Shown: positions 1 to 11,089 of the stretch, piece after piece
Position numbering within the stretch: the stretch's first letter is position 1
How the letters are laid out: the number at the start of each line of letters is the position of its first letter
NCBI GenBank assembly: GCA_933228675.1
Contig: OW121740.1
Coordinates: forward strand, 8,188,442 to 8,252,441
Reading direction: 5' to 3'
DNA: 64,000 bases
Source of the DNA: Stomorhina lunata
Taxonomy: Eukaryota; Arthropoda; Insecta; Diptera; Rhiniidae
Made by a program: the position numbers and the translations under genes
Notes under the pieces: model-generated
What the model saw: only the letters and a program-made list of their open reading frames with translations
Told to the model about the DNA's origin: nothing
Database searches by the model: none

Positions 1-1190
1 TTTCCTTTAAAAATTGTAAAATTTTCAAAATTTTACTATAAAAAAAGTAACATTTTCAAAATTTTTCTATAGAAATAATAAAATTTTCAAAATTTTCCTT
101 TAAAAATTGTAAAATTTTCAAAATTTTTCTATAAAAATAGTAACATTTTCAAAATTTTTCTATAGAAATAGTAAAAATTTCAAAATTTTTCTGTAGAAAT
201 AGTAAAATTTTCAAAACTTTTCTATAGCATAGTAAAATTTTCAAAATTTTTGTATAGAAATTTTCAAAATTTCAAAATTTTTTTTATAGAAAAAGTGAAA
301 TTTTCAAAATCTTTCTAAAAACAGTAAAATTTTTTTATAAAAATAGTAAAATTTTCAAAATTTTTCTATAGAAATTGTAAAATTTTCAAAATTTTTCTAT
401 AGAAATAGTAAAATTTTAAAATTTTTTTTACAGAAATAGTAAAATTTTCAAAATTTTTCTATAGAAATAGTAAAATTTTCAAAATTTTTCTATAGAAATA
501 GTAAAATTTTCAAAATTTTCTATAAAAATAGTAAAATTTTCAAAAATTTTCTATAAAAATAGTAAAATTTTCAAATTTTTTTTTATAAAAATAGTACAAT
601 TTTCAAAATTTTACTTAAAAAAATAATATAATTTCCAAAATTTTTCTTTAAAAATAGTAAATTTTTCAAATTTTTTCTGTAGAAATAGTAAAATTTTTGA
701 AATTTGTCTATAAAAGAAAAAATTTTTATAGAAATATTAAAGTTTTAAAAATTTTGTTAGAATTTTTAAAATTTTCAAAATTTGTCTATAGAAATAGTAA
801 AATTTATAAAATTTTTTAAATAGTAAAATTTATAAAATTTTTTAAATAGTAAAATTTATAAAATTTTTTTTCTATAAAAAAAGTAACATTTTTTAATAAA
901 AAATAGTAAATTTCCAAAAGTTTTCTATTAAAATAGTAAAATTTTCAAAAGTTTTCTATAAAAGTGTTAAAGTTTTTAAAATTTTTCTATAAAAATAGAA
1001 AAATTTTAGAAAATTTTCCCCAAGAATAGAAAATTTTTTAAATTTTTTCTATCAAAATAGTAAAATTGTCTATAAAAATAGTAAAACTTTCTTAATTTTT
1101 CTATAAAAATAGAAAATTTTTTTAAATTTTTCTATGAAAATTGTAAAAATTTTTTAATGAAAATAGTAAAATTTTCAAAATTTCATTTAG
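1..1190 (-). repeat. 31-bp A/T minisatellite, array 1
   Basis: Degenerate tandem repeat with a period of about 31 bp. Each unit contains GTAAAATTTTCAAAA followed by TTTTTCTATAGAAATA or TTTTTCTATAAAAATA. Single-base changes and short deletions are frequent, so the array looks old. It is cut by the window start. Its unit is the reverse complement of the unit at 3331-5575, so the two arrays face each other across a 2.1-kb spacer. No gene is visible on either strand. Confidence 0.93.
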
Positions 1191-1239
1191 GTATTTTTGA
1201 AAATTAAATCTAAGTTATGCCAAAGTTTAATTATTAGTT

Positions 1240-1312
1240 TACGTTAAGTCTAAATCATAGTTTAAGCTTCTATATTCTTTAAGTCTCAGACTATGGCTTA
1301 GATGCACACATT
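1240..1312. repeat. 12-bp repeat remnant
   Basis: A short decayed patch of the 12-bp family found at 7232-9930. It begins in the TAAGTCTAAATCATAG orientation and ends in the other (CAGACTATGGCTTAG). It sits just outside the 31-bp array, as do the 12-bp blocks at 5576 and 19626. Confidence 0.6.
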
Positions 1313-3330
1313 TTCTATTGATGTGTCAAAATTTATGATTTTAAAATTTATTACAAACGTAATTTATTTGTTTGCTGTTATTAGCCATGTTCGACAGACC
1401 AAAACATGTTAAACTTGAGACTGAAAGACGAACGGATGAACGGGACGAACAAATAGACATTAACGCATTTACTTAGAAAATGTAATTGAAGTTTAAAAAA
1501 ACACAAATTATTAAATGTTTTTGAAACGCAGTAATAAATTGTTTAGATTTTTATATGACAAAAGCAGGTTTTGTTAACATGGAAAAATTAATAATTATTT
1601 TGTTAAACGAGATAAACTCTAGTAATTTCTTTTTAAAGTTTAAAAATAACGACTAAATGTCAAGGATAATGAGAATGTGCTAAATTTAAAATAACTATTT
1701 CAGAATTACGATAAAAATAGCAAAAACCTCTGAAAAATTATTAAATTTTATTTATAACTGTTTGGAGTGGTTTGTGTCTAGGCTTCAACTTTTCCTTGCA
1801 ATAAATATTTTAGTGAGAAACCACGAAGCCATGGTCTGCACTAAAAACTACTGAAATGATCTGGTTAGATATTCTCAGATCGGGTTCGGAGTTTCTCTCT
1901 TGAAAATTTTACAAATTGTATATGATTAACTTGAAAGGAATTTTTTTAATTTCATGAAAGCTTCTGCCCGCAATGAACAGAGCCATGGTCTGGAGTTAAA
2001 AACATAGAGTTAAAGATAGAAAAAGATTAACTATTGGATAGTGAGATCTGCCTCAATGTTCACAGATCCGGTTCGAGTCTCTTGCTGGGGATCTTCTTCA
2101 TATGTGGAGTCGTTTTTAGAAAAGATATACTTTTACTTTCATTTGAAACTTATTTTTATAGTTTTACTTTCTATATTTTATTAAATCATTTAAATTTCTC
2201 AAAACTTAACAAATTTTAAAAATTTATCAATTTTTTAATCAAATTTTAAAATCATTGACTTTAACGGTTATATTAATAGTTTCTTAAGCATTTAGTGCCG
2301 TAAATAGAAACTCCTACAAGTTGTAAATTTTATTGTATCTTAGAAAAAAAAAAGATAAAAATTGAAAAAAAAAAAATCAACATTTTAGAGTTTTTTGTTG
2401 GCTTAGCTAATAAACAAGGCAATAAAATTTTATTATGACCAAATAAATTATGACATTTATTGCACAAGAAGAAATATCGATTTTTGCATGAGATAATTTA
2501 TAACAGAGAAGTCAGGGATTCGAGTAAAAAAGACTAAACATATAAAAAACTAAAAAAAACTCGAGCCCTCAAATTTTCTTCCAGTGTACCTGAGTAATAA
2601 GTTAAAAAAAAACTACAAAAGTTTGACGTTCCAACACATTAATCTGTAATTTTGTGGTCTTTTATAGACAATCGATTCATAAAAAAAGAAAAGAAAAAAA
2701 AAATACAAAATGCGGGAATTTTCCTAAAAAATAGACCAAGTTCAATGATAAATTATTCAAATTTAAAGCAAAAAAAAACTTTTTTTACATAATTAGAAAA
2801 AAATGTCTTTATAACGAATTTTGTTTTCATAAAAAATGTTCGAATCAATTTCTAAATCTTAATGAAACCAACTTTAATTGCTTTTTTTTCCTTAAACCTT
2901 AAGCTATCAAATAATGCCTTTATTTTGCAAAGCAATTTATTTTATTCACTAGATTTTCTTTTTTCCCTTTAATGGAAAATTGAAGGGAAATTTTTCTATT
3001 GTTTAATATTTAGTTTATAACTTTATTTTCTCTGCTAAATACTTATATATGGAAAACTTTATTTAAATTACTTAAAGTTAGAGAAAGTAGAGCTACTGGG
3101 AAAAACTTTATAGCAAAAAGTGTTAATGTTTTTCACATTTTCACTTTTAACTTCTTTTATACAAAGTCGTATAAAATTGAAGGGAATTTTTGAATTTAAA
3201 ATTTCTTTTCTACAACTAATAACTGATACCATAAACTTTTGAATCCAATAAAAGTCAGTAAAAAATATTGATAAGAATTTTTTATGTATCTTAACAAACT
3301 TACAAGTTTTTCCATAAAAAATTTCATAAG
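1313..3330. other. Unique A/T-rich spacer, no gene seen
   Basis: Single-copy-looking sequence between two inverted 31-bp arrays. It includes a G/C-richer patch near 1385-1450 (GACGAACGGATGAACGGGAC) and a diverged internal duplication at 1827-2110, listed separately. Short open frames here, such as 2034-2219, start without ATG, have no recognisable domain and look like chance. Nothing else is supported. Confidence 0.75.
1827..2110 (+). repeat. Diverged duplication with Pol III B-box-like motif (SINE-like?)
   Basis: Two related direct copies. AGCCATGGTCTG followed by AAAAAC occurs at 1827-1848 and 1981-2003. GATCTG, then AGATC(C/G)GGTTCG, occurs from 1858 and from 2045. The second copy has GGTTCGAGTCT at 2070-2080, a close match to the tRNA/SINE B box (GGTTCGANTCC), and a weak A-box-like TGGATAGTGAG at 2035-2045. 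The spacing (about 25 bases) is shorter than in a normal tRNA. No tRNA fold was found, so it could be a decayed tRNA-derived SINE or coincidence. Confidence 0.3.
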
Positions 3331-5575
3331 AACAAAATTTTCAAATTTTACTATTTTTATTTGAAAATTTTCAAAATGTTGCTATTTTTATAGGAAAATT
3401 TTCAAAATTTTACTATTTTTATAGGAAAATTTTGAAAATTTTTCTATTTTTATAGAAGAATTTTGAAAATTTTTCTATTTTTATAGAAAAATGTTGAAAA
3501 TTTTTCTATTTTTATAGAAAAATTTTAAAAATTTTTCTATTTTTATAGAAAAATTTTGAAAATTTTTCTATTTTTATAGAAAAATTTTGAAAATTTTACT
3601 ATTTTTATAGAAAAATTTTGAAAATTTTTCTATTTTTATAGAAAAATTTTGAAAATTTTTCTATTTTTATAGGAAATTTTTGAAAATTTTCAAAATTTTA
3701 CTATTTTCATAGAAAAATTCTCAAAATTTTTCTATTTTTATAGAAAAATTTTGAAAATTTTTCTATTCTTGTAGAAAAATTTTACAAATTTTCCTATTTT
3801 TATAGAAAAATTTAAAAAATTTTTCTATTTTTATAAAAAAATTTTGAAAATTTTTCTATTTTTTTAGAAAAATTTTGAAAATTTTTCTATTTTTATAGAA
3901 AAATTTTGAAAATTTTTCTATTTTTATAGAAAAATTTTGAAAATTTTTCTATTTTTATAGAAAAATTTTGAAAATTTTTCTATTTTTATAGAAAAATTTT
4001 GAAAATTTTTCTATTTTCATAGAAAAATTTTGAAAATTTTTCTATTTTCATAGAAAAATTTTGAAAATTTTTCTATTTTTATAGAAAAATTTTGAAAATT
4101 TTTCTATTTTTATAGAAAAATTTTGAAAATTTTTCTATTTTTATAGAAAAATTTTGAAAATTTTTCTATTTTTATAGAAAAATTTAGAAAATTTTTCTAT
4201 TTTTATAGGAAATTTTTGAAAATTTTCAAAATTTTACTATTTTCATTGAAAAATTTTCAAAATTTTTCTATTTTTATAGAAAAATTTTGAAAATTTTTCT
4301 ATTTTTGTAGAAAAATTTTACAAATTTTCCTATTTTTATAGAAAAATTTAAAAAAATTTTCTATTTTTATAAAAAAATTTTGAAAATTTTTCTATTTTTT
4401 TTAGAAAAATTTTGAAAATTTTTCTATTTTTATAGAAAAATTTTGAAAATTTTTCTATTTTTATAGAAAAATTTTGAAAATTTTTCTTATGTTATAAGAA
4501 AATTTTTAAAATTTTTCTATTTTTATAGAAAAAATTTTCTAATTTTATAGAAAAATTTTGAAAATTTTTCTTTTTTTATAGAAAAATTTTGAAAATTTTT
4601 CTATTTTTATAGAAAAATTTTGAAATTTTTTCTATTTTTATAGAAAAATTTTGAAAATTTTTCTATTTTTATAGAAAAATTTTGAAAATTTTTATATTTT
4701 TATATAAAAATTTTGAAAATTTTTCTATTTTTATATAAAAATTTTGAAAATTTTTCTTTTTTTTTTATAAAAAAATTTTGAAAGTTTTTCTTTTTTTATA
4801 GAAAAATTTTGAAAATTTTTCTTTTTTATAGAAAAATTTTGAAAATTTTTCTATTGTTATAAGAAAATTTTTAAAATTTTTCTATTTTTATAGAAAAATT
4901 TTTCTAATTTTATAGAAAAATTTTGAAATTTTTTCTTTTTTTATAGAAAAATTTTGAAAATTTTTCTATTTTTATAGAAAAATTTTGAAAATTTTTCTAT
5001 TTCTATAGAAAAATTTTGAAAATTTTTCTATTTTTATAGAAAAATTTTGAAAATTTTTCTATTTTTATAGAAAAATTTTGAAAATTTTTCTATTTTTATA
5101 GAAAAATTTTGAAAATTTTTCTATTTTTATAGAAAAATTTTGAAAATTTTTCTACTTTTATAGAAAAATTTTGAAAATTTTTCTATTTTTATAGAAAAAT
5201 TTTGAAAATTTTCTATTTTTATAGAAAAATTTTTCTATTTTTATAGAAAAATTTTGAAAATTTTTCTATTTTTATAGAAAAATTTTGAAAATTTTTCTAT
5301 TTTTATAGAAAAATTTTGAAAATTTTTCTATTTTTATAGAAAAATTTTGAAAATTTTTCTATTTTTAGAGAAAATTTTTGAAAATTTTTCTATTTTTATA
5401 GAAAAATTTTGAAAATTTTTCTATTTTTATAGAAAAATTTTGAAAATTTTTCTATTTTTATAGAAAAATTTTGAAAATTTTTCTATTTTTATAGAAAAAT
5501 TTTGAAAATTTTTCTATTTTTATAGAAAAATTTTGAAAATTTTTCTATTTTTATAGAAAAATTTTGAAAATTTTT
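3331..5575 (+). repeat. 31-bp A/T minisatellite, array 2
   Basis: Around seventy tandem units of 31 bp, each reading CTATTTTTATAGAAAAA followed by TTTTGAAAATTTTT. The stretch 3880-4150 and most of 4970-5570 are almost perfect, pointing to recent homogenisation. More divergent variants recur at about 3680-3840 and 4210-4380 (a shared block with TTTTCAAAATTTTACTATTTTCAT), a higher-order duplication with about 530 bp between copies. Its orientation is opposite to that of the array at 1-1190. Confidence 0.96.
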
Positions 5576-5760
5576 TTTGTCTAGGTTAAATTTTATGTCA
5601 TAGTGTAAGTCATGGTCTAAATCATAGTCTAAGTCATAGTCTATATCATAGTCTAATTCATTGTCTGAGTCATAGTCAAAGTTAGAGCCTGAGGCATGCA
5701 TAGTCGAGACTAAAGTCTAAGTCATAGTTTAATTGATATTCTAAGACTGACATTCATTTT
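5576..5760 (-). repeat. Degenerate 12-bp repeat block
   Basis: Imperfect copies of AGTCATAGTCTA abut the end of the 31-bp array directly. The minus strand is open (5489-5701, D/Y/L-rich) only because the repeat lacks stops in that frame; this frame also runs on into the neighbouring 31-bp array. Not a gene. Confidence 0.85.
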
Positions 5761-7231
5761 CATTGACTCTTAATAAATTTGAAAAAACTGCATCACCAAA
5801 ATATAGCCATCAATTTTTCTTTACATCATGACTAAATGAAAATTCAATATAGCCAAATTGACCAGATGCCATTGCAACGAGCAAATATTTAAGCAAATGT
5901 AAAAAAAAAACACATAACAAATAAAAATAACAACAACGATAAAACTAAAAACCATAAATGTCAACGTTTATGATTTTGCCAATTGCAGTTGAATTGTCAC
6001 ATGAATTTTCGTTGTAATTTTTTCAGTCAAAATAAAAATAAATTAAAACAATTTTCAAAAATTTTCTGAGTGGGAGCAGAGGACGGACGGACAGATGTTG
6101 AAAATGGTCTTAGAGCGTAAAGAAAAAACAAATATTACAAAAAATAAATATGACAGAAAATTAAATAGAAATCTTTTAAATTGTTGTGACTAATTAAAAT
6201 ATTCATAGAGATTAGTTAAGTGGTTAATTGAGATTTTAGAAATAAAAGCAAAATTAAGTTTCAATTTGAGAAATTTTTGTTAAAATTGTGGGAAAGATTT
6301 TGAAATTTTTAGGAGTTTCCCAAATTTCTAAATTTTGCCTTAAAAAAGATGACTTAGTATTTTTTTTTTTGTAATTTCAGCCTAAAATTTTGCTAAAACT
6401 AAATTTACACCATAAACTTGAAATGATTATAATTATATTTATAAAAAAATTTTTTAAAATTATGACAATTTTTGCAAAATCATGCAAAAAATCTTAAACT
6501 CAGAGGCAAATGCAATGACTAGAAAACCACTTGCTGAGTCTTAATTTCAACTTGAGTAAAGACTTCAAAGCCGAAATCCCATCAATCGACCGACCTTAGA
6601 CCTTAATTTTTTACATGATTTTTGCCTGAAGCAAAAAAAAGAACCTATAGTAAGTAGACAGACGTGATCACATATTAGTGTCATAATTTAAAGCGCCTTT
6701 AGTTATTAATAAAAAACCCATAAATTTAATAATAAATTATTAAACTTTAACAATTACTTACTCAAGCAATACCCCACCCTTTTTACAAAAATTGTACATC
6801 ATAATTTTTATCATCCGTAATGAACCAGCCCCATTGTGTCTTCTCTTAAATCTGCAATTTCAACACCTTATTTTTAAAGTAACATTTTTTTCTTTAAAAA
6901 GTTTAAACAATTTCTTTTTTTCTTTGTTCATAAAATTTATTAGATATTAGAAATGTTTACATATGAAGACAAAAAATCGAAACCAAAAATGTTGATAGTT
7001 GTAAATTATTGTTTGGTCATCTGTTTGTTAAATCATTTCATTTTTGGAATGTTTTGTTTTGTGAATGTGACTGATGTGTAAATCTGGCTGGGAACCATCG
7101 AAACAATTTGGTATTAAAAAATTTATGGCATCATGTGTCACACTCACTCGGTGGTAGCAAAGTAATAAATTTTCTAAAAATACAAATCTTAAAAATTGAA
7201 TGGATTTTTCTCGTTTTAATCATATAAAAAG
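5761..7231. other. Unique spacer, no gene seen
   Basis: Single-copy A/T-rich sequence. It has an acceptor-like run ending TTTTTTTTGTAATTTCAG at 6380 and another ending TTTTTTCAG at 6028, but neither is followed by a convincing exon. A GGACGGACGGACAG patch lies at 6073-6086. Nothing else is recognisable. Confidence 0.7.
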
Positions 7232-7722
7232 TTATCTTAGTCATAGTCTAAGTTATAGTCTCAGTCTAGGTCCTAGTAAAAAACATAGCCTAAGTCAGTG
7301 TTAGCCATTTTATAAGTCCAAATCGTATTCTATATCATCGTCCTTTCATTGTCGAAGACATAGTTTAAGACAAGATTCCAGCTAGCCAAAGTTATAATCT
7401 ATGTCATAGTAGTCTAAGTCATAGTTTAAGTCATACTCTAAGCCATAGTCTAAGTCATAGTCTAGGTCATAGTCTAAGTCATAGTCTAAGTCATAGTCTA
7501 AGTCATAGTTATAATCTAAGTCATAGTCTAAGTCATAGTCTAAGTCATAGTCTAAGTCATAGTCTAAGTCATAGTCTAAGTCATAGTCTAAGTCATAGTC
7601 TAAGTCATAGTCTAAGTCATAGTCTAAGTCATAGTCTAAGTCATAGTCTAAGTCATAGTCTAAGTCATAGTTTAAGTCATAGTCTAAGTCATAGTCTACA
7701 TCTAAGTCATAGTATAGGATTG
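7232..7722 (-). repeat. 12-bp minisatellite, left arm of a palindrome
   Basis: Tandem AGTCATAGTCTA units, degenerate from 7232 to about 7400 and nearly perfect from there to 7715. The orientation is the reverse of the array that begins at about 7739. Variant units (TACTCTA at 7434, GCC at 7442, GGTCAT at 7465, AGTTATAATCT at 7506) have exact mirror partners in the right arm, so this is a real inverted duplication rather than two independent arrays. Confidence 0.95.
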
Positions 7723-8048
7723 GGACTATGTTTTAGACTATGACTTAGACTATGACTTAGACTATGACTTAGACTATGACTTAGACTATGACTTAGACTA
7801 TGACTTAGACTATGACTTAGACTATGACTTAGACTATGACTTAGACTATGACTTAGACTATGACTTAGACTATGACTTAGACTATGACTTAGACTATGAC
7901 TTAGACTATGACTTAGACTATGACTTAGATTATAACTATGACTTAGACTATGACTTAGACTATGACTTAGACTATGACTTAGACTATGACCTAGACTATG
8001 ACTTAGACTATGGCTTAGAGTATGACTTAGACTATGACTTAGATTACG
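7408..8048. repeat. Large imperfect palindrome (arms ~300 bp)
   Basis: The left arm (7408-7715) and right arm (7739-8048) are reverse complements. AGTCATAGTTATAATCTA at 7501 pairs with 7926-7943; GGTCAT at 7465-7470 with ATGACC at 7986-7991; GCC at 7442 with GGC at 8012; TACTCTA at 7434 with TAGAGTA at 8016. Markers outside the ATAATC variant centre at 7728, while that variant itself centres at 7722, so one arm has gained or lost one 12-bp unit. The centre (about 7700-7738) is the only part that is not clean repeat. Confidence 0.9.
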
Positions 8049-9930
8049 ACTTAGACTATGACTTAGACTATGTATTAGACTATGACTTAGACTATGACTT
8101 AGACTATGACTTAGACTATGACTTAGACTATGACTTAGACTATGACTTAGACTATGACTTAGACTATGACTTAGACTATGACTTAGACTATGACTTAGAC
8201 TATGACTTAGACTATGACTTAGACTATGACTTAGACTATGATTTAGACTATGACTTAGACTATGACTTAGACTATGACTTAGACTATGACTTAGACTATG
8301 ACTTAGACTATGACTTAGACTATGAGTTAGACTATGACTTAGACTATGACTTCGACTATGACTTAGACTATGACTTAGACTATGACTTAGACTATGACTT
8401 AGACTATGACTTAGACTATGACTTAGACTATGACTTAGACTATGACTTAGACTATGACTTAGACTATGACTTAGACTATGACTTAGACTATGACTTAGAC
8501 TATGACTTAGACTATGACTTAGACTATGACTTAGATTACGACTTAGACTATGACTTAGACTATGTATTAGACTATGACTTAGACTATGACTTAGACTATG
8601 ACTTAAACTATGAATTAGACTATGACTTAGACTATGACTTAGACTATGACTTAGACTATGACTAAAATTATGACTTGGACTTTTATCCAGATTATGACTT
8701 AGACTATGACTTAGACTATGACTTAGACTATAACATAGACTATGACTTAGATTATGACTTAGACTATGACTTAGACTTTGACTTAGACTATGACTTAGAC
8801 TATGACTTAGACTATGACTTAGACGATGACTTAGACTATGACTTAGACAATGACTTAGACTATGACTTAGACTATGACTTAGAGTATGACTTAGAGTATG
8901 ACTTAGGCTATGACTTAGACTATGACTTAGACTATGACTTAGACTATGACTTAGACTATGACTTAGACTATGACTTAGACTATGACTTAGACTATGACTT
9001 AGACTATAACTTAGACTATGACTTAGACTATGACTTAGACTATGACTTAGACTATGACTTAGACTATGACTTAGACTATGACTTAGATTATGACTTAGAC
9101 TATGACTTAGACTATGACTTAGACTATGACTTAGACTATGACTTAGACTATGACTTAGACTATGACTTAGACTATGAATTAGACTATGACTTAGACTATG
9201 ACTTAGACTATGACTTAGACTATGACTTAAACTATGAATTAGACTATGACTTAGACTATAACGTAGACTATGACTTAGACTATGACTTAGACTATGACTT
9301 AGACTTTGACTTAGATTATGACTTAGACTATGACTTAGACTATGACTTAGACTATGACTTAGACTTTGACTTAGATTATGACTTAGATTATGACTTAGAC
9401 TATGACTTAGACTATGACTTAGACTTTGACTTAGATTATGACTTAGACTATGACTTAGACTATGACTTAGACGATGACTTAGACTATGACTTAGACAATG
9501 ACTTAGACTATGACTTAGACTATGACTTAGAGTATGACTTAGAGTATGACTTAGGCTATGACTTAGACTATGACTTAGACTATGACTATGACTTAGACTA
9601 TGACTTAGACTATGACTTAGACTATGACTTAGACTATGACTTAGACTATGACTTAGACTATGACTTAGATTATGACTTAGACTATGACTTAGACTATGAC
9701 TTAGACTATGACTTAGACTATGACTTAGACTATGACTTAGACTATGACTTAGACTATGACTTGGACTATGACTTAGATTATGACAGACTATGAGTTTAGT
9801 CTTTTACTTAGACTATGAGTTAGACTTTGACTTAGATAATGACTTAATATTCTACTTAATATTCTACTTGGAATATGACTTAGACAATAAGTTAGTCTTC
9901 TACTTAGACTATGAGTTAGAAAAGGGACAA
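7739..9930 (+). repeat. 12-bp minisatellite GACTTAGACTAT, main array
   Basis: About 180 tandem copies of GACTTAGACTAT with scattered single-base variants; the last 140 bases are degenerate. Higher-order copies are clear. A marked block (GATTACGAC, then TGTATTAG) at 8042 recurs at 8534, a shift of 492 bp or 41 units. A block with GACTTTG, ACGATGAC and TTAGGCTATG at 8774-8910 recurs from 9422, a shift of 648 bp or 54 units. A 60-bp block starting GACTTTGACTTAGATTATG occurs at 9302, 9362 and 9422. Growth was therefore by unequal exchange of long segments. Confidence 0.97.
8675..9793 (+). other. Open frame through the 12-bp array (not a gene)
   Basis: A 372-codon stop-free frame of repeated Asp-Leu-Asp-Tyr. 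The 12-bp unit is a multiple of three, so GAC TTA GAC TAT stays open while the other two forward frames meet TAG or TGA in every unit. The frame opens at a TTG (8675) after an in-frame TAA at 8663 and contains no ATG. There is no Kozak context, signal peptide or domain. The same frame is open upstream of that TAA with no start codon either. Best read as a by-product of the satellite. Confidence 0.9.
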
Positions 9931-10033
9931 CTTGACAAATGTTGGAAAGTTAGCCTAAGTTGTTTAGGGTATCCAAAGTCCGGGCTTAAGTAACTTTAAT
10001 GTTATTTTTGGTCTTCTTTTCATACATATTTGA

Positions 10034-10069
10034 ATAATTTTTTGTTTTACTTTTTCTTTTTAGGTAAGC
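10034..10069 (+). promoter_or_regulatory. Candidate recursive splice site (ratchet point)
   Basis: A pyrimidine-rich tract, TTTTACTTTTTCTTTTTAG, runs directly into GTAAGC, so a 3' splice acceptor (AG at 10062-10063) and a 5' donor (10064-10069) touch. Known zero-length ratchet points in long Drosophila introns have this form (pyrimidine tract, AG, GTAAGT). A second donor-like GTAAGT lies downstream at 10119. In T-rich DNA such a site can arise by chance, so this is a candidate only. It would imply + strand transcription through the window. Confidence 0.35.
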
Positions 10070-10603
10070 ATTTCGAAAAGTTTTGTTAATTGCAAGTATT
10101 TCCCCAATAAAAATTGTAAGTAAAAAATTTACAAATTTCCTTTTCCATTTAACAAAAAGTTTTAAACTTTTTTAATTTTATGTTTTTACAACATTTTTAC
10201 TTTATTTGGAATTTCGAATTTACATATTAAATTAAGAAAAAAGCAATAAAATTAAATCAATTAAAAATAAAATATTTTACTTAAATTTTGCTACTTTTTT
10301 TACTTTAGCTTAAAACCATAACTTTAACAATTAACCTTGTAATCTAGAGTTTATTTAATACAATTTAAAATAGTTTTGTTTTTTTTTTTAATTTTTATAT
10401 AAATTACAGTCACTACAATAAAGTACTTTTACCAGTAACTACTTGAGAAATCAAGTTAGTCTTTTTTGAACTTAAAAACATTAAAATGACTGGGATGTTG
10501 GTTTGGATTTGGCTTGAAAAAGGAGGAAAAACAATTTATTAAATACTTTTTATTTTTTTATAATTATTATAATAAAAGTTGTGCCTAGTGCTAGACTCTA
10601 CTG

Positions 10604-10653
10604 CCTTAGTTTTTTTTTCATTTTTACCTATTTCTCCTCTGTTACAGGTACTT
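10604..10653 (+). promoter_or_regulatory. Weaker acceptor/donor junction
   Basis: TTTCTCCTCTGTTACAG at 10631-10647 is a good 3' splice acceptor with a long pyrimidine tract. It is followed at once by GTACTT, a poor donor. It could be a cryptic acceptor or a weak ratchet site. No exon-like frame follows. Confidence 0.2.
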
Positions 10654-11089
10654 AAATCAAATGAGCTCTAGTTTTAATCATTTGTTTCTTTCTTTGCGGG
10701 TTTTAAAGGCAAGAAATAAAAGGAAAAGTTGAAAATTATTGTTGTCTTAGGGAGTGTAGAGACTTTTGCTTCAGATCTTAGGAGTTTAAGATTTTTTCTT
10801 TATTAAATAAACTTTTCCACTTTTCCTAGAGTTGCTAGCGAGCTATAGTGAGTTAGTCTTTTTGTTTGGCTAACGGCTGTTGTTCGCGTTAATTAACTGA
10901 ACTTGTAAAGAATTTTTAATTTGACTTGATTATGCCGCTTTCTGCTGTTAGAGATGCTCACTCTACGTTATTGTTGTCTTAGCTTTTCTTGTATTATTTG
11001 AATAGTTTATAAAGAGGGTAAGAAAATGAGTTGATTTTTTTTTTGTAACCAATGGGAATTTGTGGAAACATTTCTAGAAATTTTTGTTA

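Larger units (their letters stand above)
9931..11089. other. Unique spacer with splice-like sites
   Basis: Single-copy A/T-rich DNA after the minisatellite. It holds two pyrimidine-tract/AG/GT junctions (10063/10064 and 10647/10648), listed separately, and a slightly G/C-richer patch at about 10830-10900 (GCTAGCGAGC, GGCTAACGGCTG). No open frame of note was seen on either strand. Confidence 0.7.

Noticed and set aside
5489..5701. Minus-strand 70-codon Asp/Tyr-rich frame
   Set aside because: It spans the junction of a 12-bp repeat block and a 31-bp array and is simply their translation.
6001..6380. Acceptor-like sites ending at 6028 and 6380, and similar ones at 23021, 33540, 51230 and 63057
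   Set aside because: In T-rich DNA a pyrimidine tract before AG is common. None is followed by a donor or an exon-like frame.
7232..9930. CRISPR array
   Set aside because: Contiguous 12-bp repeats without unique spacers, in eukaryotic sequence.
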